Notes under the pieces: generated by a model
What the model was told of the DNA's origin: nothing
The model's input: only the letters and a program-made list of their open reading frames with translations
Databases searched by the model: none
Position numbers and translations under genes: made by a program
In this document: piece by piece, positions 1 to 7,519 of the stretch
Position numbering within the stretch: position 1 is the stretch's first letter
How the letters are laid out: each line of letters begins with the position of its first letter
From: Salinisphaera sp. LB1
Lineage (GTDB): Bacteria; Pseudomonadota; Gammaproteobacteria; Nevskiales; Salinisphaeraceae
Assembly: GCF_003177035.1 (NCBI RefSeq)
Contig: NZ_CP029488.1
Span: forward strand, 3,664,501-3,728,500
DNA length: 64,000 nucleotides
Direction of reading: 5' to 3'

Positions 1-1431
1 GCCCAGCACCAGGGCCAGCACTAATACCAGCTTCTTCTGGGGAGCCACCGGCTTGATAGGTTGAACGGCGTGGTCGATGATCCGCACATTGCCGACCGTT
101 CCCGCCTTCATCACGCGCAGCTGCTGGGCCCGGTTTAGCAGGCCGGTATAGAGCTCGGTCTTGACCTGCACATCGCGTTTGAGCCGCAGAATATGTTTTT
201 CGGCCTCGGGCAGCTTATCGATCTTTTGCTGGAGTTGATGGCTCTGCTGCTTGAGCCGGGCCATCTGGTGGCGCGCCGCTTGCAGAGCCGGATGCTTGGC
301 GGTATAAGTCTGGCGGAGTTCAGCCAGCTTCATCGCCAGCTTGGAGCGTTTGTCTTCGATGTTGACGCCCTGTTGGAGCAACGCCTGCCCTTCCTGATCC
401 AGATCCACCGCCTGGCTATGATTCTGCTGGTAGTCCGCCAGCTTGCTTTCGGCCGATTGCACGTCGGACTTGAGCTTGGGTAGCTGCTGGTTGAGGAAAT
501 CCAGGCTCTTCTTGGCTTGCTCCGACTGGGCCTCCACATTCTGCTGAAGATAATTATTGGCGATCGAGTTCACCACCCGGGTGATATGCGCCTTGTCGTG
601 GCCCTCGAGGGTCATGTTTACGATCCCGGTATCCTGACCCTGCTCGCCGACCCCGAGTCGCTGAGAAAGATCGTTCACCTGCTGCAGCCAGGCATGGTGC
701 ACCACAGTGAAGTCGGTCGGCGGCGCGGCCACGGCCAGTTGCTGGACAAAGATCTGCACCGCATGGCCTTGCGCGGTATGGCCGCTGGCCGGTTTGCCGA
801 CTTGGCCGGTGAGCACCTTGTGGCCCTTAGGGCCAAACAATACATACTGGCCGCCGCCGAGGGCACGCAGGTCGAATGCCTTGCCGAAAAGCACGTTCGG
901 CACGTCCAGCCGGGTCACCTTGATGCTGGTCGGCTGCCAAGCATAGTGCGACCACCAAAAGCCATGGCTGGGAGAGACCGCGCTCGTGCTAGCCGTGCCC
1001 TGCTCCCGGCGCCGAGCGATAGCGTCGCCGATGACGGGGAAATAATCGGGTGTGACCGAAATATTCAAGTTAAGCTTTTTCACCGTCTGACCGATCACGG
1101 CGCGCGACTGCATGATCTGCATTTCCGGCGCGGCTTTACTGCTGCTCTGCCCCGTGAGCTGCCCGATCTGGGAGGTAATGCCTTCCAGCGGTGAAGCAGA
1201 CTGGTTCGGTTCCACCTGCAGCAATGCGTTTACCTGATACGTGGGCGAAACCACGAACAGATAGAACACGGCCAGCGCCAGTGCCGCGATGACACAGGCG
1301 ATGATTTTCCATTTACCAACCGACACAATGCCCCACAGGCGGGCGAGATCGATTTCGTCGTCCGGCTCGTATTCCCGGCTCGGTTCGGCAGGCCTCATGT
1401 TATGCGGCCGATCGCCGGTCGAATCATTCAT
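1..1431 (-). CDS. wzc: Wzc-like polysaccharide co-polymerase / tyrosine kinase (3' end outside window)
   Basis: Inner-membrane protein that controls chain length and export of capsule or exopolysaccharide together with Wza and Wzb. I translated 477 codons from an ATG at 1431; the frame runs off the left edge. After an acidic N-terminus there is a Wzz domain with a first membrane segment near residues 41-61 followed by the TYQVNALLQVE signature. A long periplasmic coiled-coil region follows, then a GNVR-type segment and the start of a second membrane segment (KKLVLVLALVLG) at the edge. The BY-kinase domain with Walker motifs and Tyr tail would lie beyond the window, so kinase activity is inferred from family and from the adjacent phosphatase gene. 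The start is 18 bp downstream of wza; an AGGGAG lies 13 nt upstream, rather far for an ideal ribosome-binding site. Confidence 0.85.
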   Translation of the reverse strand, partial: MNDSTGDRPHNMRPAEPSREYEPDDEIDLARLWGIVSVGKWKIIACVIAALALAVFYLFVVSPTYQVNALLQVEPNQSASPLEGITSQIGQLTGQSSSKAAPEMQIMQSRAVIGQTVKKLNLNISVTPDYFPVIGDAIARRREQGTASTSAVSPSHGFWWSHYAWQPTSIKVTRLDVPNVLFGKAFDLRALGGGQYVLFGPKGHKVLTGQVGKPASGHTAQGHAVQIFVQQLAVAAPPTDFTVVHHAWLQQVNDLSQRLGVGEQGQDTGIVNMTLEGHDKAHITRVVNSIANNYLQQNVEAQSEQAKKSLDFLNQQLPKLKSDVQSAESKLADYQQNHSQAVDLDQEGQALLQQGVNIEDKRSKLAMKLAELRQTYTAKHPALQAARHQMARLKQQSHQLQQKIDKLPEAEKHILRLKRDVQVKTELYTGLLNRAQQLRVMKAGTVGNVRIIDHAVQPIKPVAPQKKLVLVLALVLG

Positions 1432-1448
1432 CAACTTGCAAAGGCTCC

Positions 1449-2723
1449 CTAAAGGCCGCCGTTTTTGGCGCGGCTGTAGATCAGCAGGGTCTGGAATATG
1501 GTGTTAAGCGCGGGTGTGATCTGGGCGAACGCGCGGTTGAAGTTCACGAGGCTCGCCGGCGCGGCATACACGATATCTCGCGGCTTGAGCTCGAACTGGT
1601 TGGCCAGTACGAGGCCCACCGGAGAGTTGGCGTTAAGACGGTAGACCGTTGGGCGCGAAATCGTACGCCCGCTATCCGAGTCTACCGACGCGCCGTTGGT
1701 CAAGCCGCGGATGACGTAAATGGCGCTGGTATTGGCGGAATCGAGACTCACACCCCCGGCGTCCGCGATGGCGTCGTTGAGGGACATGCCCCCCGTCGAG
1801 TACGGAAGCGCCGTCTGCTTGGAAAATTCACCAACCATGAACACGCGGTTGGCGCTGTCGTCGACAAGCAAATGGTCGTTTGCCTGCAGCGGCACCGAGC
1901 GCCCGGCGGAGTAGATCTGGTTCAAGTCCAGACGGGTGCGGTGCCCGTTGCGCACGAGCACGACATTCTGTACGCCGACACTGCTCGCACCGGAGCTGTT
2001 ACCGCCACGTGCGGCCGAACCGGATCCGGAGAGCGACTGACACTGGTTGAGCGCGTCCAGCAGATTAAGCGTGATATCGGTAATCGATACCGTGCATGGT
2101 TTGCTGACGTCGCCGGAGATATAAACATGCTGGCTGCGGTATTTCATGACCCGCACGTCAACCTGCGGATCCTTTATATAGCTGGAGAGACGCTGGGAAA
2201 TAACTTTTCTGAGATCGCTGGTGGTGCGGCCGGCCGCTTTGATCTCGCCAACGTACGGGAAATATATCTTCCCGTTGGCGTTGATTAACTGCCCCTGGAT
2301 GTCGCCGCTATTGCTGTTTGACTGGGTTGGATTGGTAAGCTCCGGGTGACCATAGACGACGACCTGCAGCACGTCGCCCGGCCCCAAGCGGTAAACCGAT
2401 GTTTTCGACCGCACGCTGACTTTTCGTTCGGCCGGGGTGACGGTCTGCTGGGAGCGTTTCTTATCCTGCTCCTCGATGAGCGCTGGCGTTATCTTTATCA
2501 GCCGCGGCTGGTAGTCGATCTTGCGCTTGTTTTGCTTTTGCTGGTAGGTGGAAACCCGGCTGGCGCCGAAGTTGTACCAGGATGGCCCCTTAAGCCCGGC
2601 GGAACTGTACCCTGGCATGGCACAACCGGCACTCAGACCCAGCAGCGCCAAAGCTGCCACATAAGAAGCCCCCCGCACGTGTGCGCGCGCCCGCTCGAGC
2701 AAGGCACCGTCGATTCTTAGCAT
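1449..2723 (-). CDS. wza: Polysaccharide export outer-membrane lipoprotein Wza
   Basis: Forms the outer-membrane exit channel for capsule or exopolysaccharide and contacts Wzc across the periplasm. The 424-residue product starts with a signal peptide ending in the lipobox LSAGC (lipidated Cys34). The Poly_export domain begins near residue 111 with YRLGPGDVLQVVVYGHPEL, SLBB-like repeats follow, and a C-terminal amphipathic helix fits the Wza barrel. A longer reading frame exists upstream, but the ATG at 2723 puts the signal peptide at the N-terminus and has a G-rich Shine-Dalgarno stretch before it. It lies between wzb and wzc on the same strand, the usual order being wza-wzb-wzc; here wzb comes first. 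Confidence 0.93.
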   Translation of the reverse strand: MLRIDGALLERARAHVRGASYVAALALLGLSAGCAMPGYSSAGLKGPSWYNFGASRVSTYQQKQNKRKIDYQPRLIKITPALIEEQDKKRSQQTVTPAERKVSVRSKTSVYRLGPGDVLQVVVYGHPELTNPTQSNSNSGDIQGQLINANGKIYFPYVGEIKAAGRTTSDLRKVISQRLSSYIKDPQVDVRVMKYRSQHVYISGDVSKPCTVSITDITLNLLDALNQCQSLSGSGSAARGGNSSGASSVGVQNVVLVRNGHRTRLDLNQIYSAGRSVPLQANDHLLVDDSANRVFMVGEFSKQTALPYSTGGMSLNDAIADAGGVSLDSANTSAIYVIRGLTNGASVDSDSGRTISRPTVYRLNANSPVGLVLANQFELKPRDIVYAAPASLVNFNRAFAQITPALNTIFQTLLIYSRAKNGGL

Positions 2724-2838
2724 CTGCAACCTGCCCCTACCAAACATGGTAAATCCTGACGGCCAAAGCCGGCAGATCAAAACTGCCCTGGCGCCCATAT
2801 CGACGCCTTAAACCCGGCCTGCGCGCCCATTCAATAAA

Positions 2839-3276
2839 CTACTGATCCAGCCGAACAGCCCAATCCGCCACACACTCTGCAATTTCCGCGTAACCGGCCT
2901 CGAATACGTCGCGACTTTGGCGGTAAGGATCCCTGATGTCGTCTCCACCCCGCCAATGCGTGATCATGAACACCCGGCCGCGACTTTCCGGAAACTGCGC
3001 TTCGACCCACTGCTTCTGCCGATCTTCCATGACGAGCACGAGCTCGTACTCGCGCAACATCTCGCCGGTGAGCTGACGACCGCTATGATGGGCCAGATCC
3101 AGCCCCTCGCGCTCGGCGATCTCCTGCGCCGGCTCCGGCATGCTGCCACCGACGACGGCGGCGATACCCGCGGAAACCACAGTGGCGCCCGGCAGCTTTC
3201 GCCGGAACAAGCCTTCGGCAAGCGGGCTACGACAGATATTGCCCGTACAAACGCAGAGAATGTTGTTAAATCGCAT
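2839..3276 (-). CDS. wzb: Low-molecular-weight protein-tyrosine phosphatase Wzb
   Basis: Cytoplasmic phosphatase that dephosphorylates the tyrosine-rich tail of Wzc and so cycles polysaccharide assembly. The 145-residue length is typical. The phosphate-binding loop CTGNICRS (nucleophile Cys10, Arg16) sits at the N-terminus, and the general-acid Asp is in DPYRQS near the C-terminal third. It lies 17 bp downstream of a lipoprotein gene and 115 bp upstream of wza, all on the minus strand, so co-transcription is likely. Function is confidently assigned from the motifs and the wza/wzc neighbours. Confidence 0.95.
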   Translation of the reverse strand: MRFNNILCVCTGNICRSPLAEGLFRRKLPGATVVSAGIAAVVGGSMPEPAQEIAEREGLDLAHHSGRQLTGEMLREYELVLVMEDRQKQWVEAQFPESRGRVFMITHWRGGDDIRDPYRQSRDVFEAGYAEIAECVADWAVRLDQ

Positions 3277-3293
3277 AAGGCAAGGTTGCCCGC

Positions 3294-3794
3294 TCAGCTG
3301 CCTTTCGCCGAGCTATTCACGTCGGCACTGCCCCTGAGATTGCCCAGCTGATCCACCACCTTGACTTTATTGTATTGCCCTTGCGGCAAATGCAGGGCCA
3401 CACATGGGGTGATCATCGCCTGGCTGACGGCTGCATCCAGCCGCGGGGCGTGCCAATCCATGCCGATGGTGAGTACATTGTTCTTGATGCCGGTTTTCTT
3501 GCCGTCGAGCTGGATATCGTAACCCCCAGTCGGGCGCTGGCCCATTTCGACGATGAGTACGCCGTTGCGCGCCATCTTCGGGTTAAAGCCGTTGACGTTG
3601 CGGTAGTCGATCCAGTTTTGGAATGCGTCGGGATCGGCAAAGTAATGGACTTCGGAGGCTTGCGACGGCGTGCCGCAATACGTGCTCTTGCCCACCACCG
3701 ATACCCCCGATGCGCTTCTACCGAGGTGGAGCGTACTGCAGCCGGCTATGGCAACGGAGGCGATTAAAAGCAGGCCAAGACGCATTAGGGACAT
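3294..3794 (-). CDS. PrcB-like lipoprotein of a polysaccharide locus
   Basis: A 166-residue predicted lipoprotein: MSLMRLGLLLIASVAIAGC gives a signal peptide with lipobox IAGC. The mature part contains MGQRPTGGYDIQLD, which resembles the PrcB C-terminal domain (named after a treponemal protease-complex subunit). The in-frame extension upstream lacks signal-peptide character, so the ATG at 3794 (or the next Met, three codons on) is the likely start; neither has a strong Shine-Dalgarno. It sits between cysC and wzb in what looks like one transcription unit, suggesting a periplasmic or outer-membrane accessory to polysaccharide export. No enzymatic residues are recognised; the role is unknown. 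Confidence 0.7.
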   Translation of the reverse strand: MSLMRLGLLLIASVAIAGCSTLHLGRSASGVSVVGKSTYCGTPSQASEVHYFADPDAFQNWIDYRNVNGFNPKMARNGVLIVEMGQRPTGGYDIQLDGKKTGIKNNVLTIGMDWHAPRLDAAVSQAMITPCVALHLPQGQYNKVKVVDQLGNLRGSADVNSSAKGS

Positions 3795-3879
3795 ACGGGT
3801 GGCACCAGCGGTTCGAGTCGAAGCGCGGGAGGATAGCACAACGTGTCAGGTGTACCGACACGTTCAAAATAAACGGTCT

Positions 3880-4515
3880 TCACCGTACGGTACCGGCGGC
3901 GGCGACGAGCGAACGCTCGAGGTAGCCGTGTGTGATCAGGTACTCGACAAGTTGGTCCACGCAGCCGGTGATGTCTTTCTCCGCGGTGTGCAGATGCACT
4001 TCGGCGTGTTCCGGCGGCTCATACGGTGCGCTGATGCCGGTGAAGTTGGGGATACTGCCGGCGCGCGCCTTCTTGTACAGCCCTTTGGGGTCGCGCTGTT
4101 CGCAGACTTCCAGGGGGGCATCGACAAACACTTCGACGAAATCTTCCTCGCTCGACAGGGCCCGCGCCATTTCGCGGTCCCGGCGGTAGGGTGAGATGAA
4201 GGCGGTGAGGTTGATGATGCCGGCGTCGCGGAACAGTTTGGCGACTTCGCCGATCCGCCGGATATTTTCGATCCGGTCTTCCGGCGTGAACGACAGGTCG
4301 CGATTGAGCCCCGTGCGGACGTTGTCGCCGTCCAGGCGGTAGGTGCGACAGCCCATGTTGGTGAGCCGCTCTTCGAGCGCGACGGAGATGGTGGATTTGC
4401 CCGAACCGGAGAGGCCCGTGAACCAGATGGTGAGGCCGCGGTGCCGGTTGATGGCTTCGCGCCGTTGCCGGTTGACCGAGCCTTCGTGCCACACGATGTT
4501 TTCTGTATTGCTCAT
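3880..4515 (-). CDS. cysC: Adenylyl-sulfate (APS) kinase
   Basis: Phosphorylates adenosine 5'-phosphosulfate to PAPS, the donor for sulfate reduction or for sulfotransferases. The 211-residue protein has the P-loop GLSGSGKST at about residues 34-42, the LDGDNVR substrate motif, and the family FISPYRRDRE and GLYKKARAG segments. It is a stand-alone kinase: no cysD/cysN sulfurylase genes lie next to it. Its position upstream of wzb-wza-wzc on the same strand makes PAPS supply for a sulfated polysaccharide a reasonable hypothesis, but no sulfotransferase is visible in the window. Confidence 0.95.
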   Translation of the reverse strand: MSNTENIVWHEGSVNRQRREAINRHRGLTIWFTGLSGSGKSTISVALEERLTNMGCRTYRLDGDNVRTGLNRDLSFTPEDRIENIRRIGEVAKLFRDAGIINLTAFISPYRRDREMARALSSEEDFVEVFVDAPLEVCEQRDPKGLYKKARAGSIPNFTGISAPYEPPEHAEVHLHTAEKDITGCVDQLVEYLITHGYLERSLVAAAGTVR

Positions 4516-4560
4516 GGGTTCGAGCCTATGTCCTCATCTGAACGGTTTGCGGGTGCTCCG

Positions 4561-5343
4561 TCAGCGACCGCCGGCCTCGAGTTGCCGAAGGAGCGCTGGA
4601 ATGACATCGGCGGCACGCCCTGCGCACTTTACATCGCACAATCCCGTGATTGGCGTTTCCGCGGGATTGATCTCGATTGCCGTGCCCTGCCCCGATGCCG
4701 CGGCGTATACGGGCGCGGCAATGTATTCGAAAACCGCCGTAGTGCCAATCATTAGTACCACGTCGAAACCGCTGGCGAGTTCGCGCTGATAACGTTCCAG
4801 CGCGGAACGAGGCAGCGTTTCCTCGAACAGCACCACCGCCGGACGCTCCACCCCCGCGCAACGCGCACACAGGGGCGGCCATTGTCGCAAGCCGGCGTAG
4901 TCCGCCACTTCGCGGGATTGTCCGCAGCGCACGCAGAACAGACGATGAATATTGCCGTGCATTTCGATGAGATGGCGCGTGCCCGCGGCCCGATGCAGGC
5001 CATCCACGTTCTGGGTGACCACGCATAAATGGTCGACATGTTCGGCCAGCGACACGAGCCCCTGGTGGCCGGCATTGGGCCTCGCGCCGCGACAGGCCGA
5101 CTCGATCTGCGCCAGATATTTCCAGGTCAGCGCCGGATCGCGCGCGAACATCGGGCCCGAGAGCGCTTGTTCGATGGGCACGCCGTCGGCCGTGGCCTGA
5201 TCATTGTAAAGGCCGCCCACACCGCGGTATGTCGGCATGCCCGAGTCGGCGGACATGCCGGCACCGGTAATCGCGAGCACGCGCGAGGCCGAGCCCAGAG
5301 CGCTTGCCGCACGGGCGATGTTGTCGTCGAGCGAACATGACAT
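4561..5343 (-). CDS. cobB: Sir2-family NAD-dependent protein deacylase
   Basis: Sirtuin that removes acyl groups from protein lysines using NAD+. Visible motifs in order: GAGMSADSGMPTYRG (NAD-binding), TQNVDGLHRAAG, the HGN segment with the catalytic His, a zinc site of two Cys pairs (CVRC and CARC), and GTTAVF for the NAD ribose. The ATG at 5343 gives 260 residues with the sirtuin fold starting after about 20; the frame upstream runs into non-coding sequence, so the longer version is rejected. The gene ends 45 bp before cysC. CobB is the most likely name, but other bacterial sirtuin subclasses cannot be excluded. Confidence 0.88.
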   Translation of the reverse strand: MSCSLDDNIARAASALGSASRVLAITGAGMSADSGMPTYRGVGGLYNDQATADGVPIEQALSGPMFARDPALTWKYLAQIESACRGARPNAGHQGLVSLAEHVDHLCVVTQNVDGLHRAAGTRHLIEMHGNIHRLFCVRCGQSREVADYAGLRQWPPLCARCAGVERPAVVLFEETLPRSALERYQRELASGFDVVLMIGTTAVFEYIAAPVYAAASGQGTAIEINPAETPITGLCDVKCAGRAADVIPALLRQLEAGGR

Positions 5344-5564
5344 GGTGCGCAGTATGCCGGAGGCCGAACGATGAATGTAGGTGGCCGGGCTGGTGAGGCG
5401 CGGAGCGGGATCGTTGTGCCTTGGCACCGCGGGGTGTCGAGTGGGCCGACCACCGCGCTCCGGCCGGTGGATTTGGCGTTTGCAGAGGATTCCTTGGCGG
5501 CGCGATTCGACATGTGGGGCGGTCGTGGCTTGGGCGATTTTGTCTGGTTGGTAGGCGTAGTTCT

Positions 5565-5650
5565 GTCGGCTTACGGCCTTCGACCTAAGCCGACCTACAC
5601 GCTTCGATCGGGCTTTTTTAGGTGGATTAGCCGGAGGCGTAATCCGACAT
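5565..5650. repeat. BIME: REP plus inverted REP
   Basis: First unit of the family. The left hairpin GTCGGCTTACGGCC...GGTCTAAGCCGAC-type (here with loop ttcga) is followed by about 17 bp and a right hairpin GGATTAGCCGGAGGCGTAATCC. Read from the right, the left hairpin is the same repeat in inverted orientation. The stretch from the sirtuin start to here (5344-5564) holds no recognisable gene. Confidence 0.85.
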
Positions 5651-5698
5651 GGGGCAGCCGTGGCGTAGGTGGTTTGGCCTGGTTGCCGGCATGGTTCT

Positions 5699-5785
5699 GT
5701 CGGCTTACGGCCTGGGGTCTAAGCCGACCTACGCGCGTTGTTTGGCCTTCTGTAGGTCGGATTAGCCGGAGGCGTAATCCGACAT
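5699..5785. repeat. BIME: REP plus inverted REP
   Basis: Second unit, with a slightly degenerate left loop (ggggtc) and an intact right hairpin preceded by the GTAGGTCGG head. Confidence 0.85.
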
Positions 5786-5836
5786 GGGGCGGCGGCCACG
5801 GCACGGGCGGCTTCATCGGGCTGTCGGGGCGGTTCT

Positions 5837-5858
5837 GTCGGGTTACGGCCTGCGGCCT
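5837..5858. repeat. Left half of a REP interrupted by IS copy 1
   Basis: The hairpin is cut after GGCCTGCGGCCT; the other half resumes at 7375 as AACCCGACC. The two halves differ from the usual repeat by matching changes (CGGGTTA against TAACCCG instead of CGGCTTA against TAAGCCG), so the stem would still pair. Confidence 0.9.
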
Positions 5859-6160
5859 GATATGGATTGACCTGTCAACTATGACTTATCACTTATTCAT
5901 AATCGGTGTGCTGGCGCATGCCCTTGGAACAGAACACGGGCGGCGGATGCGACGGTAGATCACTCTGATATACGTGGATTGGGTACCGACCTGACATGTC
6001 TTCGTCGCGGAGCTGCCTTGCTCTAAGTGCGGGGATCAGCGGACCGAGTCCGCTGCCCCATAGGCCGGCCAAGGATTCTCCAACCGGGCCGATCGTGTTC
6101 TGATCCAAGGGCATGCATGACCCTGTCCTCCTGCTGGGCGATTAGAATGGCGCGTACGGC
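5859..6160 (-). ncRNA. IS 3' non-coding region, candidate target-guiding RNA
   Basis: Downstream of the transposase stop there is no credible gene but much structure. An inverted repeat of 23 bp with one mismatch (arms 5916-5938 and 6094-6116, GCATGCCCTTGGA-type) encloses 155 nt. Inside is a hairpin at 6031-6059 (AGCGGAC/GTCCGCT core extended by GGGG/CCCC). At 5965-5981 the plus strand reads CTGATA-tacg-TGGATTG, the element's own right end (CTGATATGGATTG, 5857-5869) with 4 extra bases, and next to it CCGACCT (5986-5992) matches the REP head. IS1111-group elements are known to encode their guide RNA (seekRNA/bridge RNA) downstream of the transposase; that this region is such an RNA is inference, and its ends are not known. 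Confidence 0.5.
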
Positions 6161-7279
6161 TTAAGCGACCGCCGCCGTGTTCACCGGAACGTCACAGGCG
6201 ATCGCCCAGATGAAACCCGCCAGTTCACGCGCCACCGCGGTCGTCGCTTGGGGCGTGTTCTTACCCGCACCGATCAGATGTCGATAACGGCCGCATAACC
6301 GTTTCTGAGCCTGCCAGGCGATCGCCTGCACGTGAGGGCTCGTTTGTTCGGCTCGGCGCTGTATCACCGCACTCTTGCGCGCGGGGAAACGATACGCCCA
6401 GGCGGCTTCGACGAGCACACGCCGCACATGACCGTTGCCGGTCTTGGTGATGCCGCCTTGACGCGTCGCGCCCCCGCTCGAGTGCTCGCTGGGAACCAGG
6501 CCGAGATAGGCCATCAATTGACGCGGTGAATCAAAGCGGGTGATATCGCCCAACTCGGCCAGCACGGTCATGGCGGTGATCAGCGAGATGCCGCGCAGGG
6601 CCATGAGCGCTTCGACGACCGGGCGCATGGACCAGGTCTCGCAGGCCCGGCGCATCTGTTCGATCAGCGCCGCCACGCGACGCTGCGCGTCGTGCACGGT
6701 ATCGATATATTCCGTCAAAACGATCTGCTGCACGGGCGTGGCCATGCGGAGTCGCTCGATCCAGCGAAAATGCGCCTGGGTCCATCGACTCTTGCCGTCA
6801 TACACGTGACCGTGACGCAGCAGGAACGCGCCCAGGCGCTGACGCGCCACGCGCTCGATCGCTTTGAGATCTTCGCGCGCCCGAGTGAGATCGCGCATGG
6901 CTTCCTGCTCTTGATCGGGCACCCAAACCGGGGTGAGCTCACCGGCGCGATGGAGCCGTGCCAGACTCAGCGCATCCCGCCGGTCGGTCTTCACCCGATC
7001 CGTGGCGCGGCGCGGCATCAAACCGGGGGCCACCACGATACAGTCGTGGCCCATCTGCGTGATCTGACGATGCAGGCCGTAGCCGCACGGCCCGGCTTCG
7101 TAGCACACGCCCAGCACTTCACCATCCGGCGACAGCTTGTGCATCAGGCGCTTGATCGCCGTGGCCGTATTGGCAATCTCGCCGCGGTAAACCGGCGCGG
7201 CCCGACCCGCAGCTGCCACAGCCACCGCAATCGTGGCCTTGTGCACATCCAATCCGACATAAACGCTAAACTCTGACAT
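6161..7279 (-). CDS. IS110/IS1111-family transposase (DEDD recombinase), copy 1
   Basis: Catalyses excision and site-specific insertion of its element, guided by an element-encoded RNA in characterised relatives. The 372-residue protein has an N-terminal RuvC-like DEDD domain starting with YVGLDVHKATIAVAV, a middle coiled-coil region, and a C-terminal Tnp20 domain with LRGISLITAMTVLAELGD, YLGLVPSEHSSGG (containing the serine region) and TKTGNGHVRRVLVEAAW. Start ATG at 7279 has AGGAGG 9 nt upstream. The protein translated from the copy at 15801-16919 is the same, indicating recent transposition or gene conversion. The frame is intact, so the element may be active. Confidence 0.97.
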   Translation of the reverse strand: MSEFSVYVGLDVHKATIAVAVAAAGRAAPVYRGEIANTATAIKRLMHKLSPDGEVLGVCYEAGPCGYGLHRQITQMGHDCIVVAPGLMPRRATDRVKTDRRDALSLARLHRAGELTPVWVPDQEQEAMRDLTRAREDLKAIERVARQRLGAFLLRHGHVYDGKSRWTQAHFRWIERLRMATPVQQIVLTEYIDTVHDAQRRVAALIEQMRRACETWSMRPVVEALMALRGISLITAMTVLAELGDITRFDSPRQLMAYLGLVPSEHSSGGATRQGGITKTGNGHVRRVLVEAAWAYRFPARKSAVIQRRAEQTSPHVQAIAWQAQKRLCGRYRHLIGAGKNTPQATTAVARELAGFIWAIACDVPVNTAAVA

Positions 7280-7317
7280 GACCTGCCCTCCTCAATGTGG
7301 CTCTGCTTGAGAATGAT

Positions 7318-7354
7318 CCCGTCCTCAACGTAACCCACGAGCGTTGAGGACGGG
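7318..7354. other. Left-end hairpin of IS copy 1
   Basis: Perfect 13-bp inverted repeat CCCGTCCTCAACG/CGTTGAGGACGGG with an 11-nt loop, between the transposase start and the left inverted repeat. It abuts the inverted repeat directly. Role unknown; it could be a recombinase-binding or transcription-damping structure. The same hairpin is at 16958-16994 in copy 2. Confidence 0.8.
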
Positions 7355-7374
7355 CAGGTCAATCCATGGTGTCT

Positions 7375-7439
7375 AACCCGACCTACGCGCCTTGTTTCGG
7401 CTGTTGTGACTCGGATTTATCGGAGGCGTCATCCGGCAT
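7375..7439. repeat. Right half of interrupted REP plus following inverted REP
   Basis: Continuation of the unit broken by IS copy 1: AACCCGACCTACGCGCC, a spacer, and a degenerate right hairpin ending ATCCGGCAT. A spurious open frame runs through it into the photolyase gene. Confidence 0.8.
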
Positions 7440-7519
7440 ACGGCGGCCGCGGCACGGGCCGGCATCCGGCTCGAATTGACCCGCGTAGGATACGTGACTC
7501 GACCCCGCAGGAGCCGCGA

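Larger units (their letters stand above)
5859..7374 (-). mobile_element. IS1111-group element (IS110 family), copy 1, 1516 bp
   Basis: Complete insertion sequence coded on the minus strand. Perfect 13-bp subterminal inverted repeats ATGGATTGACCTG (5862-5874) and CAGGTCAATCCAT (7355-7367) lie 3 bp and 7 bp from the two ends, the spacing known for the IS1111 group. A CT dinucleotide flanks both sides (5857-5858 and 7373-7374), consistent with a two-base core and no longer target duplication. The element carries one DEDD transposase gene, about 95 bp of upstream and 302 bp of downstream non-coding DNA. It sits in the loop-proximal part of a REP hairpin. A copy that looks identical by eye is at 15499-17014 in the same orientation and at the same target position. 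Confidence 0.93.

Noticed and set aside
5893-6114. 73-codon frame in the IS 3' region
   Set aside because: It spans the long inverted repeat and hairpin, lacks a convincing ribosome-binding site, and is better explained as structured non-coding sequence.
7406-7519. N-terminal extension of the Fe-S photolyase to an ATG in the REP
   Set aside because: The extension translates REP sequence and precedes a TTG with a good Shine-Dalgarno at the point where homology begins.
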